Origin: Cohnella fermenti
Lineage (GTDB): Bacteria > Bacillota > Bacilli > Paenibacillales > Paenibacillaceae
Direction: 5' to 3'
NCBI RefSeq assembly: GCF_004801405.1
Contig: NZ_SSOB01000039.1
Span: 20,251-84,250, forward strand
Length of the DNA stretch: 64,000 nt
Positions 41,164 through 50,156 of this stretch are shown piece after piece (position 1 is the first letter of the stretch; every line of letters starts with the position of its first letter). The notes under the pieces are model-generated. The model was not told the DNA's origin, made no database searches, and saw only the letters and a list, made by a program, of their open reading frames with translations. The translations under genes and the position numbers were made by a program.

Positions 41164-43952
41164 GTACGGTCTCCGTTCTCCATTAGATGATTGCGGGCAT
41201 CGTTAAGCCATTCCAGCGCTTGCAGGGGGGTCATTCTCATCACATCGAGCTTAAGCAGCTTGTCGGCCAGCTTCTCCGCGGCGGGAGACGCCTTCTTCGG
41301 CTTCTCCGGCTTCTCCGGCTTCGGCGGCTCCGCGAAGATCGACAGTTGCACGATGCCGGCGTCCTCCGGCCGCGTCGGCGGTGCCGTCTCCTGCTGCGGC
41401 GGCTCGTTGTGCAGCGGCTTCTCGGGCTGTTCGCGTTCGGCCGATTGCCCCGTCTCGGGCTCGCCCCCTTGCGGCGAAGCTTCGAGAACGCTTCGGGCCA
41501 GTTCCTGCGCAGCCGGACGCTCTCTCGCAGGCGCGGCGATGGAGGTCGCCGCCGCTTCAAGCGAGGCGGAGCTCTCGAGCAGGCTGTACGCCCTCGAGAC
41601 GATCGACTGCGGCAAGCCCGCAAGCTGGGCGCAATAGATGCCGTAGCTGGAATCCGCCGCTCCCGCCACCAGCTTGCGCAGGAACGTGACGCCGTCCGCG
41701 CTCTCCTTCACGGCCATGCAGCCGTTGCGCAGGCGCGGCAGCGTCTCCTCGAGATGCGCCAGCTCATGGAAGTGCGTGGACACGAGCGCCTTGCAGCCGA
41801 TGACGTCGTGGACGTATTCGATGACCGCCTGGGCGATCGCCATCCCTTCGTCCGTCGACGTCCCGCGTCCGAGCTCGTCGATGATGATCAGGCTCCGGTC
41901 GGTCGCCTGCTCCGTCATGACCTGGATATCCTTCATCTCGACCATGAACGTGCTCTGGCCGCCGACCAGGTCGTCCGCCGCGCCTATACGCGTGAAGATG
42001 CGGTCGATCAGCGGCAGCTCCGCCAGCTTCGCGGGAACGAAGCAGCCGATCTGCGCCATGATCGAGATCATGGCTACCTGGCGCATGTACGTGCTCTTGC
42101 CGGCCATGTTCGGTCCGGTAATGAGCAGGATGGAGCCGTCGTCCCTCGTGAGGGACGTATCGTTATGAATAAAGGCGACGCCTTCCGACACGGCCTCGAC
42201 GACCGGGTGGCGCCCTTCCTTCACCGCGAGGCCGAAGCCCCCTTCGAACCTCGGGCGCGTGTAGCGCTTCTCCGAGCCGACCTCGGCGAACGACTGCAGC
42301 ACATCGAGCGAAGCGACCTGCTCCGCGAGCGCCTGCAGCCGCGGGATCTGCGCGGCGATGTCGTCCCGCAGCGCGGCGAACAGCGAATATTCGAGGTCGA
42401 CCATCCGATCCTCGGCCTCGAGAATAAGCGCCTCCTTCTCCTTCAGCTCGGGAGTGACGAACCGCTCCGCGTTCGCCAGCGTCTGCTTGCGCTCGTAGCG
42501 CGCTTCCGGAAGCGAAGCGATGTTCGCCCGGGTCACTTCGATATAGTAGCCGAACACCTTGTTGAAGCCGATCTTCAGCGACTTGATGCCCGTCGCTTCG
42601 CGCTCCTGCCGCTCCAGCTCCGCAATCCACGTCTTGCCGCTTCGGCTCGCCACGCGAAGCTCGTCCAGCTTCGCGTTGAAGCCTTCGCGGATAATTCCGC
42701 CCTCGCGCACCGACACGGGCGGCTCGTCCGCGATAGCCGCCGCGATCTCGGCGGCCAGGTCGGCGCAGCCGTCCAGCCCGCCCGCAAGCTTCGCGAGAGG
42801 GGCGGAGGCGAGCCGCTCGCAGATCGCCCGGATCGCCGGAATGCGGTCAAGCGACACCTTCAGCGCGTTCAGGTCGCGCGCGTTCGCGGTCCCGTAAGCG
42901 ATGCGGCCGACGAGGCGCTCGAGGTCGTACACTTCCTTCAGCTCTTCGCGCAGCTCCTCGCGCTCAAGCCATCTGCCGTGAAGCGCTTCGACCGCGTCAA
43001 GCCGCTCCTCGATGGAGGCGCGGTCGAGCAGCGGCTGATCGATCCACCGCTTCAATAGGCGCGTTCCCATTGCCGTCTTCGTCTTGTCGAGCAGCCAGAG
43101 CAGCGAACCCTTGCGCGAGCGGTCGCGGACGGTCTCCGTCAGCTCCAGGTTGCGGCGGGTGAACGCGTCGAGCGCCATATACTGCTTCGGGTCGTAGAAC
43201 TTGACCGCCTGCAGGTGGCCGAGCGATCGCTTCTGCGTCTCGCCCAAGTAAGCGACGAGGCGAGCGACCGCCGCCCGGCGGACCGGCTCCTGGGCATCCC
43301 AGTTCTCCTTCGGGAATTGCTCCTTGAGCAGCGCCTCCGCGTTCGCAAGCGGGCCGCGCTCCGTCGTCAGCAGAGCCGCTCCGGTTCGGGCGGCCTCTTC
43401 CCTCAGACGAACGAGGGACGCCGCATCGCCGACCGCTTCGGCCGGACGGTAGACGTTCAATTCGTTCAGCAGCGTCTCCTTCGCGAACGCGAACGATGTC
43501 GCGTACAGCTCGCCGGTCGTCAGGTCGCACGCCGCGAGGCCGAAGCGGCCGCTCAGCTCGGCGGCGGAGACGATAAAGTTGTTCGTCCCTTCGCCGAGGC
43601 TCTTCGTCTCCATCACGGTGCCCGGCGTCACAATCCGGACGATCTCGCGCCGAACGACGCCCTTCGCTGTAGCCGGGTCCTCCACTTGCTCGCAGATCGC
43701 GACTTTGTAGCCCTTTTCTACCAATCTTGCTATGTATCCTTCCGCGGAATGATAGGGCACCCCGCACATCGGAATGCGCTCCTCCTGCCCCGCTCCCCGG
43801 CCGGTCAACGTAATCTCCAGCTCCCGCGCCGCCGTGACGGCATCCTCGAAGAACATCTCATAGAAATCGCCTAAACGAAAAAAAAGCAGCGCATCCTGCG
43901 CATCCGCCTTGACGGAGAGGTACTGCTGCATCATCGGTGTATACCCGGCCAT
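41160..43952 (-). CDS. mutS: DNA mismatch recognition protein MutS
   Basis: 930 residues from the ATG at 43952, preceded by AGGAGG at 6 nt. The mismatch-binding domain has FFRLGDFYEMF (Phe-x-Glu), the ATPase has GPNMAGKSTYMRQ and DELGRGTS and the helix-turn-helix motif follows. A low-complexity segment rich in Pro, Glu and Lys (about 800-890) precedes the C-terminal tetramerisation helix. Confidence 0.97.
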   Translation of the reverse strand: MAGYTPMMQQYLSVKADAQDALLFFRLGDFYEMFFEDAVTAARELEITLTGRGAGQEERIPMCGVPYHSAEGYIARLVEKGYKVAICEQVEDPATAKGVVRREIVRIVTPGTVMETKSLGEGTNNFIVSAAELSGRFGLAACDLTTGELYATSFAFAKETLLNELNVYRPAEAVGDAASLVRLREEAARTGAALLTTERGPLANAEALLKEQFPKENWDAQEPVRRAAVARLVAYLGETQKRSLGHLQAVKFYDPKQYMALDAFTRRNLELTETVRDRSRKGSLLWLLDKTKTAMGTRLLKRWIDQPLLDRASIEERLDAVEALHGRWLEREELREELKEVYDLERLVGRIAYGTANARDLNALKVSLDRIPAIRAICERLASAPLAKLAGGLDGCADLAAEIAAAIADEPPVSVREGGIIREGFNAKLDELRVASRSGKTWIAELERQEREATGIKSLKIGFNKVFGYYIEVTRANIASLPEARYERKQTLANAERFVTPELKEKEALILEAEDRMVDLEYSLFAALRDDIAAQIPRLQALAEQVASLDVLQSFAEVGSEKRYTRPRFEGGFGLAVKEGRHPVVEAVSEGVAFIHNDTSLTRDDGSILLITGPNMAGKSTYMRQVAMISIMAQIGCFVPAKLAELPLIDRIFTRIGAADDLVGGQSTFMVEMKDIQVMTEQATDRSLIIIDELGRGTSTDEGMAIAQAVIEYVHDVIGCKALVSTHFHELAHLEETLPRLRNGCMAVKESADGVTFLRKLVAGAADSSYGIYCAQLAGLPQSIVSRAYSLLESSASLEAAATSIAAPARERPAAQELARSVLEASPQGGEPETGQSAEREQPEKPLHNEPPQQETAPPTRPEDAGIVQLSIFAEPPKPEKPEKPKKASPAAEKLADKLLKLDVMRMTPLQALEWLNDARNHLMENGDRT

Positions 43953-44114
43953 TCCGATCCTCCTAGAGCTGTCTCTTGCCGCGTCTCGCATACAGCTTCG
44001 CGATAACGCCCAGAATTCGTAATCTATCTGTCTATTATAGCAAAAAAGCTCATGCTGCGCCTCGTGCCATTTCTCGGGTGGAGATTCGGAGCCTGGGTGA
44101 AGTGCGCGGCAGCG

Positions 44115-45248
44115 TCAGCCCCACGCTGCGATTCGGTCGGTCGTCCCGAGCGCTTCGATGTCCTTGGCGCCGATGCCGAACATCGCCGCCTTCAGCTCGT
44201 GCTCGATGACCGAGAGGCGCAGCTCCAGCGCTTCCGCGGATCGGACCGCGGGGGCGAGCAGCGACCGGCCGAAGCCGGCCAGGTCGGCGCCAAGCGCAAT
44301 CGCCTTCGCCGCGTCGACGCCGGAAGACACGCCCCCGCTGCCGATGAGGAAGCCGGACGGCGCCTCCCTCCGGGCTTCCAGCAAGCACTCCGCCGTCGGG
44401 ATGCCCCAGTCCGCGAACGCTTCGGCCGCCAGCCTGCTCCGCTCATCGCGCTGCCGCCTCCGTTCCACCTCGCTCCACGACGTGCCGCCCGCTCCCGCCA
44501 CGTCGACGAAGCCGGCGCCGGCATCCAGCAGCCGCTTCGCCGTTCGGCCGTCGATGCCCCAGCCGACCTCCTTGACGCCGACCGGGAACTCGGCTTCGCG
44601 GCATAACGCTTCTATCTTCCGCAGCAAGCCGGAGAAGTCCGTATCCCCTTCCGGCTGGAAAACCTCTTGAAGACCGTTCAAATGAAGAACGAGGCCGTCC
44701 GCTTCGGTCAGCTCGACCAATCGGCGGCAATCGTCCGGCCCGTATCCGCGATTAAGCTGCACGGCCCCCAGGTTCGCGATAATCGGAACGTTCGGCGCCA
44801 GGCTCCGCACGCGGAACGACGCGGCCGCCGACTCCCGCTCGAGCGCCGCCCTTCCGGAGCCGAGCGCCAGCGCCCAGCCCCGTCGCTCGGCGGCTTCGGC
44901 GAGATGGCGATTGATGCGGCCCGCTTCCTCCGTGCCTCCCGTCATCGAGGCGATAAGCAGCGGAACCCGCAGCTCCCTGCCGAGGAAGGAGGCGGCGGTG
45001 TCGATGCTGCCAAAGTCGAGCTCCGGCAGCGCCAGGTGGCGGAACCGATACCGCCCGAAGCCGCCGCCGGCCGGCTTGCCCGCGACATCCTCCCGCAGAC
45101 AGATATCGATGTGCTCGTTCTTGCGCTTCTCCGTCTCTGTCTCTGTTGCTGTCTCTGTCGCTGCCTCCATCGTGTCCACGTCCATGGCCGCCGAACCTGT
45201 GTCGAATCGATCATCGTCTCGCGTCTCGCCTTGCCGGTTGCTCTGCAT
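44115..45248 (-). CDS. fni: Type 2 isopentenyl-diphosphate delta-isomerase (FMN-dependent)
   Basis: 377 residues of the FMN TIM-barrel IDI-2 family: KNEHIDICLREDV, IASMTGGT, NLGAVQLNRGYG, HLNGLQEVFQPEGD and the phosphate-binding GSGGVSSG. It interconverts IPP and DMAPP. The first 40 residues are atypical and contain a Thr/Glu/Ala run encoded by a CTCTGT hexamer repeat (about 45131-45163). The true start may be the internal ATG at 45185 or 45170; none has a good SD. Confidence 0.93.
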   Translation of the reverse strand: MQSNRQGETRDDDRFDTGSAAMDVDTMEAATETATETETEKRKNEHIDICLREDVAGKPAGGGFGRYRFRHLALPELDFGSIDTAASFLGRELRVPLLIASMTGGTEEAGRINRHLAEAAERRGWALALGSGRAALERESAAASFRVRSLAPNVPIIANLGAVQLNRGYGPDDCRRLVELTEADGLVLHLNGLQEVFQPEGDTDFSGLLRKIEALCREAEFPVGVKEVGWGIDGRTAKRLLDAGAGFVDVAGAGGTSWSEVERRRQRDERSRLAAEAFADWGIPTAECLLEARREAPSGFLIGSGGVSSGVDAAKAIALGADLAGFGRSLLAPAVRSAEALELRLSVIEHELKAAMFGIGAKDIEALGTTDRIAAWG

Positions 45249-45446
45249 CTCCCGCTCGCCCGCCTGTTCTCTGCCGCCTCAAGCGCCGCATGGCGCTCCC
45301 GCGTTTGTGCTATCGTGGAATAAGAGTACCATATGGACCCGAGCATCTCCAAGGGGGCGGGCGGGAGTGATCTCCTTCTCCCGCCCGCAATTTCTCCCCC
45401 GACCGCCATGCTGTTCGCGCCCGGGTACGCTGCCTTTTGGGGTTTT

Positions 45447-45617
45447 ATGCGGTTTTTCGCATTCGTCAGCGTGGCAGAGGAGGGAATCGGGGCGTTTTGT
45501 GCGGTTTTTAGCATATATGCGGAGATTCGAGCTGGGAATTTCTCTATTTATGCTATTTTTCACATAGAATCGCTCAAACTGCCCGATATCGAGCGGCGCC
45601 AATGTGAAATTTCACAT
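45447..45617. repeat. Palindrome array 3 (four cores, 52/51/52-bp phasing)
   Basis: Cores at 45447-45462, 45499-45514, 45550-45565 and 45602-45617, with T-rich loops on the plus strand, so the array is inverted relative to arrays 1 and 4. Read on the minus strand it aligns core by core and linker by linker with array 4 (shared GATTCT before core 2, AAAAC after core 3, GACGA before core 4). Beside it, TTGGTTACTCTC (45642-45653) is the complement of a motif in the 100-bp repeat near lexA. Confidence 0.9.
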
Positions 45618-45755
45618 CTATTGCAGCGAAGGGCGGTCAGATTGGTTACTCTCTCGCTCGCCTCCACGCCGCAGTCCGCATCTGTACGCATTTAAACTAC
45701 CTTCTTCGGGGGGGAACTGCGGCGTGCGGGGGCGAGGCAGGCAGTTTAACGGGGC

Positions 45756-45800
45756 GTTGGTTTGTTGGTTTGTTGGTTTGTTGGTTGGTTTGTTGGTTTG
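45756..45800. repeat. GTTGGTTT microsatellite
   Basis: About five copies of the 8-mer GTTGGTTT, one shortened by 4 bp, continuing as degenerate TTGGTTCGTTG-like sequence to about 45848. It lies in the 614-bp gap between fni and the amidoligase gene; no gene is supported there. Confidence 0.9.
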
Positions 45801-45862
45801 GAGTTGGTTCGTTGATTCGTTGGTCGTTTGCTCGCTGGTTGTTGGCTCGCCAATCCCTTTAG

Positions 45863-47344
45863 TTAGTTTCTAGTTGGCGGGGAGTACGGGATCGGGATGC
45901 GCCACTTTCTCCGCAGATCGACCGTCTCGTCCCAATGCCGGCCTTCGCCGATCGCGCGGAAGAGCGGGTCGATCTCCTCGCGGTAAGCGGCGTAACCCGG
46001 CGTCTCTCTCACAGCTTGATAGATTCGCTCCGCTCCCTCCATCAGTCGCCTCCGATCTCCTCCATAGAAGGCGTCCCGCATCCGATCGTCGTCGAGGGGA
46101 CGGTCGTCCGCAAGCAGCCGCGAATGCTCGGCGGCCACCTTGGCCAACGCCAGCGTGCCGCGGGCGAGCCGCGGCGAGACGAGCCAGCTTGGCGGCGTCC
46201 GGTACTCGAAGCCTCCGTGGCTCTTCGGGCGGTAGTCCCCGAGCGAGCCGTAGCGCGGCCGCCGCCGGTTCGCTTCCGGCGGCTCGAGCAGCCGCAGCGG
46301 CAGCGCAACCGCATTGTCGAGCGCGCGCAGCCGCTCGCCGGTGAGCGCGGCGCCGCTCACATGCAGATGGCCGCCGAGCGGCAGCCCGCGAACCGGCGCC
46401 GCGCCGGCCCGGAAGCTGACGGCCGCGCCGGCCGTCAGCGCGGCGGACCGCGCGAGCAGGCGACGGAGCGCCTCCGCCAGCTCCTTCGGGTCCGCGGACG
46501 GCGTCGGCCGCAGCTCGCCGAGCGGCCAGCGGATCGTCCCGCCGACCCGCATGGAGTCGCAGCCTGCGGCCCCTCGCTTCGGCAAGTACCGCGATGCCGG
46601 CACGATCTTCCCTTCGGCGGACAGCAGCGCGAACTCGGGGTCGGCGCCAAGCGTCACGCGGACCGGCATCCGGTGCTCTACCGCCCAATCGTTCGCGAAC
46701 GAAGCCAGCCCCTCCCCGAGCTTCTCCCGCCACTCTTCCCCTTCGTCCTCCAGCCAAGGGCTCAGCGACGAGATCGCCCCGAGCCGGCCGTCGCGGCCGA
46801 CGCGCCAGACGACCGTGCCGCTGTCCAGGCCCAGCACATACAGCGCTCGGGCCGATGCCCGCGCAAGCCTGCGCTCCAGTTCCCTCGCCCTGCGGAACTC
46901 CAGCGGATACGGTTCGACATGGGCCGTATCAAGTCCGAAGACGAACACCCGGAACGTGCTCGCCCCGCCACCGGCGGCGAAGCCGTCCGTCGGCCCCTTC
47001 CATGGGCGGGGACCCGCCGCCGGTCTCCCGCCTGTTGCCCGCCGGACGTCCCGCTCCGCAGAGAACGCCGTCACGAAGCCTTCGCGACGCAATCTCCGGG
47101 CCGTCTCCGCCTGACCGAGCTGCAATACCTGCTCCGCCCTGCCGTTCCACAGCCATGCCCCTTGCGCTTGTCCGAATCGTTCGAACGCCGGAGCCTCGTC
47201 TCTGCCGAGCCGGATCAAGACGTCTCCCCGCAGCCTCTCTCCCGGCTCGGGCAAGCCGTTCCTTATGCCGCTCCCCCCATCTTCCCCGCGGAGCTGCCGA
47301 TCGAGAGGCCGAATCCCTTCAATAAGCCATATGCGTCCTGCCAC
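45863..47344 (-). CDS. phiEco32-type COOH-NH2 ligase (putative amidoligase)
   Basis: 493 residues. The C-terminal half shows GADPEFALL, VGGTIRWPLGELRP, GGHLHVSG and KSHGGFEYRTPPSWLVSP, the signature of the amidoligase branch of the glutamate-cysteine-ligase/glutamine-synthetase fold (COOH-NH2 ligase). The N-terminal 200 residues resemble a second, diverged module. Such enzymes form amide bonds between carboxyl and amino groups of peptides or small molecules. The gene lies directly after cotE, across a terminator, so a spore-coat or spore-peptide modification is an attractive but unproven role. GTG start with GGAGAGGGG upstream. Confidence 0.75.
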   Translation of the reverse strand: MAGRIWLIEGIRPLDRQLRGEDGGSGIRNGLPEPGERLRGDVLIRLGRDEAPAFERFGQAQGAWLWNGRAEQVLQLGQAETARRLRREGFVTAFSAERDVRRATGGRPAAGPRPWKGPTDGFAAGGGASTFRVFVFGLDTAHVEPYPLEFRRARELERRLARASARALYVLGLDSGTVVWRVGRDGRLGAISSLSPWLEDEGEEWREKLGEGLASFANDWAVEHRMPVRVTLGADPEFALLSAEGKIVPASRYLPKRGAAGCDSMRVGGTIRWPLGELRPTPSADPKELAEALRRLLARSAALTAGAAVSFRAGAAPVRGLPLGGHLHVSGAALTGERLRALDNAVALPLRLLEPPEANRRRPRYGSLGDYRPKSHGGFEYRTPPSWLVSPRLARGTLALAKVAAEHSRLLADDRPLDDDRMRDAFYGGDRRRLMEGAERIYQAVRETPGYAAYREEIDPLFRAIGEGRHWDETVDLRRKWRIPIPYSPPTRN

Positions 47345-47373
47345 GAGTCCCCTCTCCCCGTCGCTAGAAAATA

Positions 47374-47427
47374 CGGGAAGGGCCGTCCCGCCGGCGTTTA
47401 TACGCCGAAGCCGAGTGACCCTTCCCG
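47374..47427 (-). terminator. Terminator of cotE
   Basis: CGGGAAGGG (47374-47382) pairs with CCCTTCCCG (47419-47427), enclosing an inner GGCGT/ACGCC stem; minus-strand continuation ATTTTCT gives a short U run. Confidence 0.7.
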
Positions 47428-47559
47428 ATTAGTGCCCCGGTGCGGCTAATCATCCGCACCGCATAGAATAGGCTGTTTACGATAAGACGACAGGGCACCC
47501 GCCCTCGCGTGTTCTCCCGAATCGGCATAGACTTAAGTACCGGCCGCATCGCGGACCGC

Positions 47560-48120
47560 TTACAGATCGTCTTCCAGCAGATCCGAATCGAGATCCTCGA
47601 AGTCGCCGTCCTCCAGGCCGAAGTCGGCATCCTTGGCGTCATCGTCGTAACCGGCCGGATCGACGATGACCGTCACCTTCGTCTCGGCAACCATCTCGAC
47701 GGCGTATTCGCGTTCGACGCGAATAAGCACGGAACCGCCGCCGGAGCTGATCGTCGCTTCGATGCAATTCGGTTCCTGCGTCGCTTCCGCCGCTACTTCC
47801 ACCGTCGATGCGCGATGCCGCGGATCCACGTAGGACAGGGGCACGAGCTCAACGTAGGAGATCGTCTCCTTGGCTACGTCGGTCTGCGAATTTTTGTCAT
47901 ACGAGTACCAGATGTTGATATCATACGACCCGATTACCTCGATTCCGCCCCCCGACTTAGCCGCTTCGTATTGGTGGTTGATGATCCATGCTCCCAGAAT
48001 GCTGGAAGGATGGTGCGGCGGCGTCACGGTGTGGGTAATCGTCGAGAACTTCCGGCCTTTGCCGCAAACCGCTTTCGTGATGATTTCCCTGCGCCCGAGC
48101 CGTTTATCCGCAATAGCCAT
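47560..48120 (-). CDS. cotE: Outer spore coat morphogenetic protein CotE
   Basis: 186 residues from the ATG at 48120 (GGAGGAGG 8 nt upstream). Matches CotE throughout: REIITKAVCGKGRKFS, PSSILGAWIINHQYEA, YDINIWYSYDKNSQTDVAKETI and a highly acidic C-terminal tail. CotE is the scaffold of the outer coat during sporulation; expression by sigma-E/K is expected but I did not identify the promoter. It lies in the mutS neighbourhood as in Bacillus. Confidence 0.96.
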   Translation of the reverse strand: MAIADKRLGRREIITKAVCGKGRKFSTITHTVTPPHHPSSILGAWIINHQYEAAKSGGGIEVIGSYDINIWYSYDKNSQTDVAKETISYVELVPLSYVDPRHRASTVEVAAEATQEPNCIEATISSGGGSVLIRVEREYAVEMVAETKVTVIVDPAGYDDDAKDADFGLEDGDFEDLDSDLLEDDL

Positions 48121-48303
48121 TCGGTAGACCTCCTCCATACAATCAAGTCAATTAAGTCTATGCAGGACATTCGTCTAGAGTGACAAAAATGTATCCATGC
48201 ACTGACACATCTTCTTTATGATGATTGTATGCTGGTCCCTGGTTGGGAAGACCTGCGCTTTTTAGCGGAAGCTCAGCCGAATACGACTTCCTGCCCCGCC
48301 AAG

Positions 48304-49086
48304 CTACTTCAATTGATATTCGGGCTGGTACGCCTTATAGATCGGATTCTCTCCGCAGACCATCAATCCCTGCCCCCAATTCACATGGACGTTCTCGGTG
48401 GGCAGATCCGTCGGATCGCGGTACTGGAACAGAACGTTGCGCCGGTTGCGCTGGCTGCGGTTGACGTCGGAGCCGTGTATCGTGAGGTAATTGAAGAACA
48501 AGACGTCTCCCGCCGAGGCCGGACAAGGCGTCGCCGCGGATAACGGGTATTCGCGGTGATCCAGGTAATAACGTCCCACATGCGGAAGCAGCCCTTGCTT
48601 GTGGGAGCCCGGAATAACGCAGAGACAGCCGTTCTCCATATCCGAATCGTCGAGATGGACGCTGGCCGCGAGCATCGAATGATCGGCATGCGGGAAGTAA
48701 GGGGTGTCCTGATGCAGCGGGAAGGCGGCGCCTTTCTCAGGCGGCTTGACCAGCATCTTGCTGTGGTGAAGCTGAACATTGGGACCGATCAACTGCGACA
48801 AGACGGCCGCCATGTTCGGGTGCACGGCTGCACGGGTGAACGACGCGTCGTGGTAATGCACGTCGTGGAAGCCTTTGAGCACCAGCTTCTTCAGTTCCTC
48901 CGGCGGAAGATAATCTCCCTGCCACGTCGCATTGCCGTCGTACTTCGTCTGCGCGGCTCGGGCGATGATGCCGGCGACGGCTTCTCGCATCTGCTCCACT
49001 TCTTCGGCCGAGAACAGGCCGCGAACGAGCAAATATCCATTATCCTTGTAAAATTGTACATCTTCTGCTTTAATCAGCATTGTCAC
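48304..49086 (-). CDS. Phytanoyl-CoA dioxygenase (PhyH)-family oxygenase
   Basis: 260 residues, taking GTG at 49086 with GAGGAGG 8 nt upstream. Fe(II)/2-oxoglutarate jelly-roll: the first ligands in LHQDTPYF (H-x-D), distal His in TIHGSDVN, and the cosubstrate Arg in SQRNRRNVLFQYRD. It hydroxylates an unknown small molecule. It is divergent from an AraC regulator with a cupin sensor, which probably controls it. Confidence 0.88.
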   Translation of the reverse strand: MTMLIKAEDVQFYKDNGYLLVRGLFSAEEVEQMREAVAGIIARAAQTKYDGNATWQGDYLPPEELKKLVLKGFHDVHYHDASFTRAAVHPNMAAVLSQLIGPNVQLHHSKMLVKPPEKGAAFPLHQDTPYFPHADHSMLAASVHLDDSDMENGCLCVIPGSHKQGLLPHVGRYYLDHREYPLSAATPCPASAGDVLFFNYLTIHGSDVNRSQRNRRNVLFQYRDPTDLPTENVHVNWGQGLMVCGENPIYKAYQPEYQLK

Positions 49087-49204
49087 ACGAAGTTCCTCCT
49101 CGTTTGTAATCGCTTTGAACACGATCAGTGTAAGTGATTTCGGAACGACTGTATTTGCAGAAGCCGGACCTCCGTTTGCACAATCGCGCCAAGGAGCGAC
49201 AAAG

Positions 49205-50113
49205 ATGACAATGACAGAAGAGAGCTTCCTCTTCGCAACCCAGACGCTTAACGCAAACTACAGAAGAGGCATCGGCGAAGAAGGCGTGGCTTTTCTCATA
49301 TACAACTGGGGCATGACTTGGAAGCATTACGACAATCCGGTGCATCGGCATTCTTTCTATGAGATTTGTTACGTGCTTGAAGGAGAGGGGGAATACGAGG
49401 ACGACGAAGTGACCCATCCGCTGACCGGCGGTACCTTGTTCGCCTCGCTCCCCGGCCATTGGCATCAGATTCGCAGCCGGACCGGCTTGCGGCTGTTTTT
49501 TGTCGCTTTCGAAGTTCTTGCGGACGAAGCCTCGCCCAAGGCGCGGCAATATGAATCCGATCTGCTCGGCATCAGCTCTCCGGTCATCGTTGCACCCGAG
49601 GAGGTAACCGCGCTTCTGTGGCGGGCGCTCTACAGCCATGTCCTCAAGCATCCGGCGGAGGACGGCGACCCGCGGACGAGCGGCTTGTGCGCCATGCTGC
49701 TGCATTCGTTTCCCGGCAACTTCGGCCTTCGCGAAGACAGATCCGCGCTTAAAGCCAAAGCGTCTTCGCACTCCGGTTCCCGTTCGCGCTCTCATCTGAT
49801 CCAACTGGCCAAACGGTATATCCGCGATAACCTGTCCTCTTCTTTGCGCCTCGAGGATGTCTCCGCGTATTTGTGCGTATCCGTCCGGCATTTGTCCCGA
49901 ATTTTTAAGGAGGAGCTCGGTCAGTCGTTCGTGGACTATGTCACTGAGCAACGGATGCTCGCCGCAGAGAGCCTATTGAAGACGACGCTCCACAGCGTCA
50001 AGGAGATTGCGGACTTTGCGGGCTACCAGTCCGTGCATTACTTTACCCGCGTGTTCTCCGACCGCTACGGCATACCGCCCGCCGCCTACCGCAGCCAGAA
50101 GCAAAAGGGATGA
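49205..50113 (+). CDS. AraC-family transcriptional regulator
   Basis: 302 residues from the ATG at 49205 with AAGGAG 8 nt upstream. The N-terminal cupin (HRHSFYEICYVLEGEGEYEDDE) senses an effector; the C-terminal double helix-turn-helix is LRLEDVSAYLCVSVRHLSRIFKEELG and IADFAGYQSVHYFTRVFSDRYG. It is divergent from the PhyH-family oxygenase, its likely target. The effector is unknown. Confidence 0.92.
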   Translation: MTMTEESFLFATQTLNANYRRGIGEEGVAFLIYNWGMTWKHYDNPVHRHSFYEICYVLEGEGEYEDDEVTHPLTGGTLFASLPGHWHQIRSRTGLRLFFVAFEVLADEASPKARQYESDLLGISSPVIVAPEEVTALLWRALYSHVLKHPAEDGDPRTSGLCAMLLHSFPGNFGLREDRSALKAKASSHSGSRSRSHLIQLAKRYIRDNLSSSLRLEDVSAYLCVSVRHLSRIFKEELGQSFVDYVTEQRMLAAESLLKTTLHSVKEIADFAGYQSVHYFTRVFSDRYGIPPAAYRSQKQKG

Positions 50114-50156
50114 GCAGCGCTTGCCGCCCATCCCCTCTTCATATTCATCCAACCGC

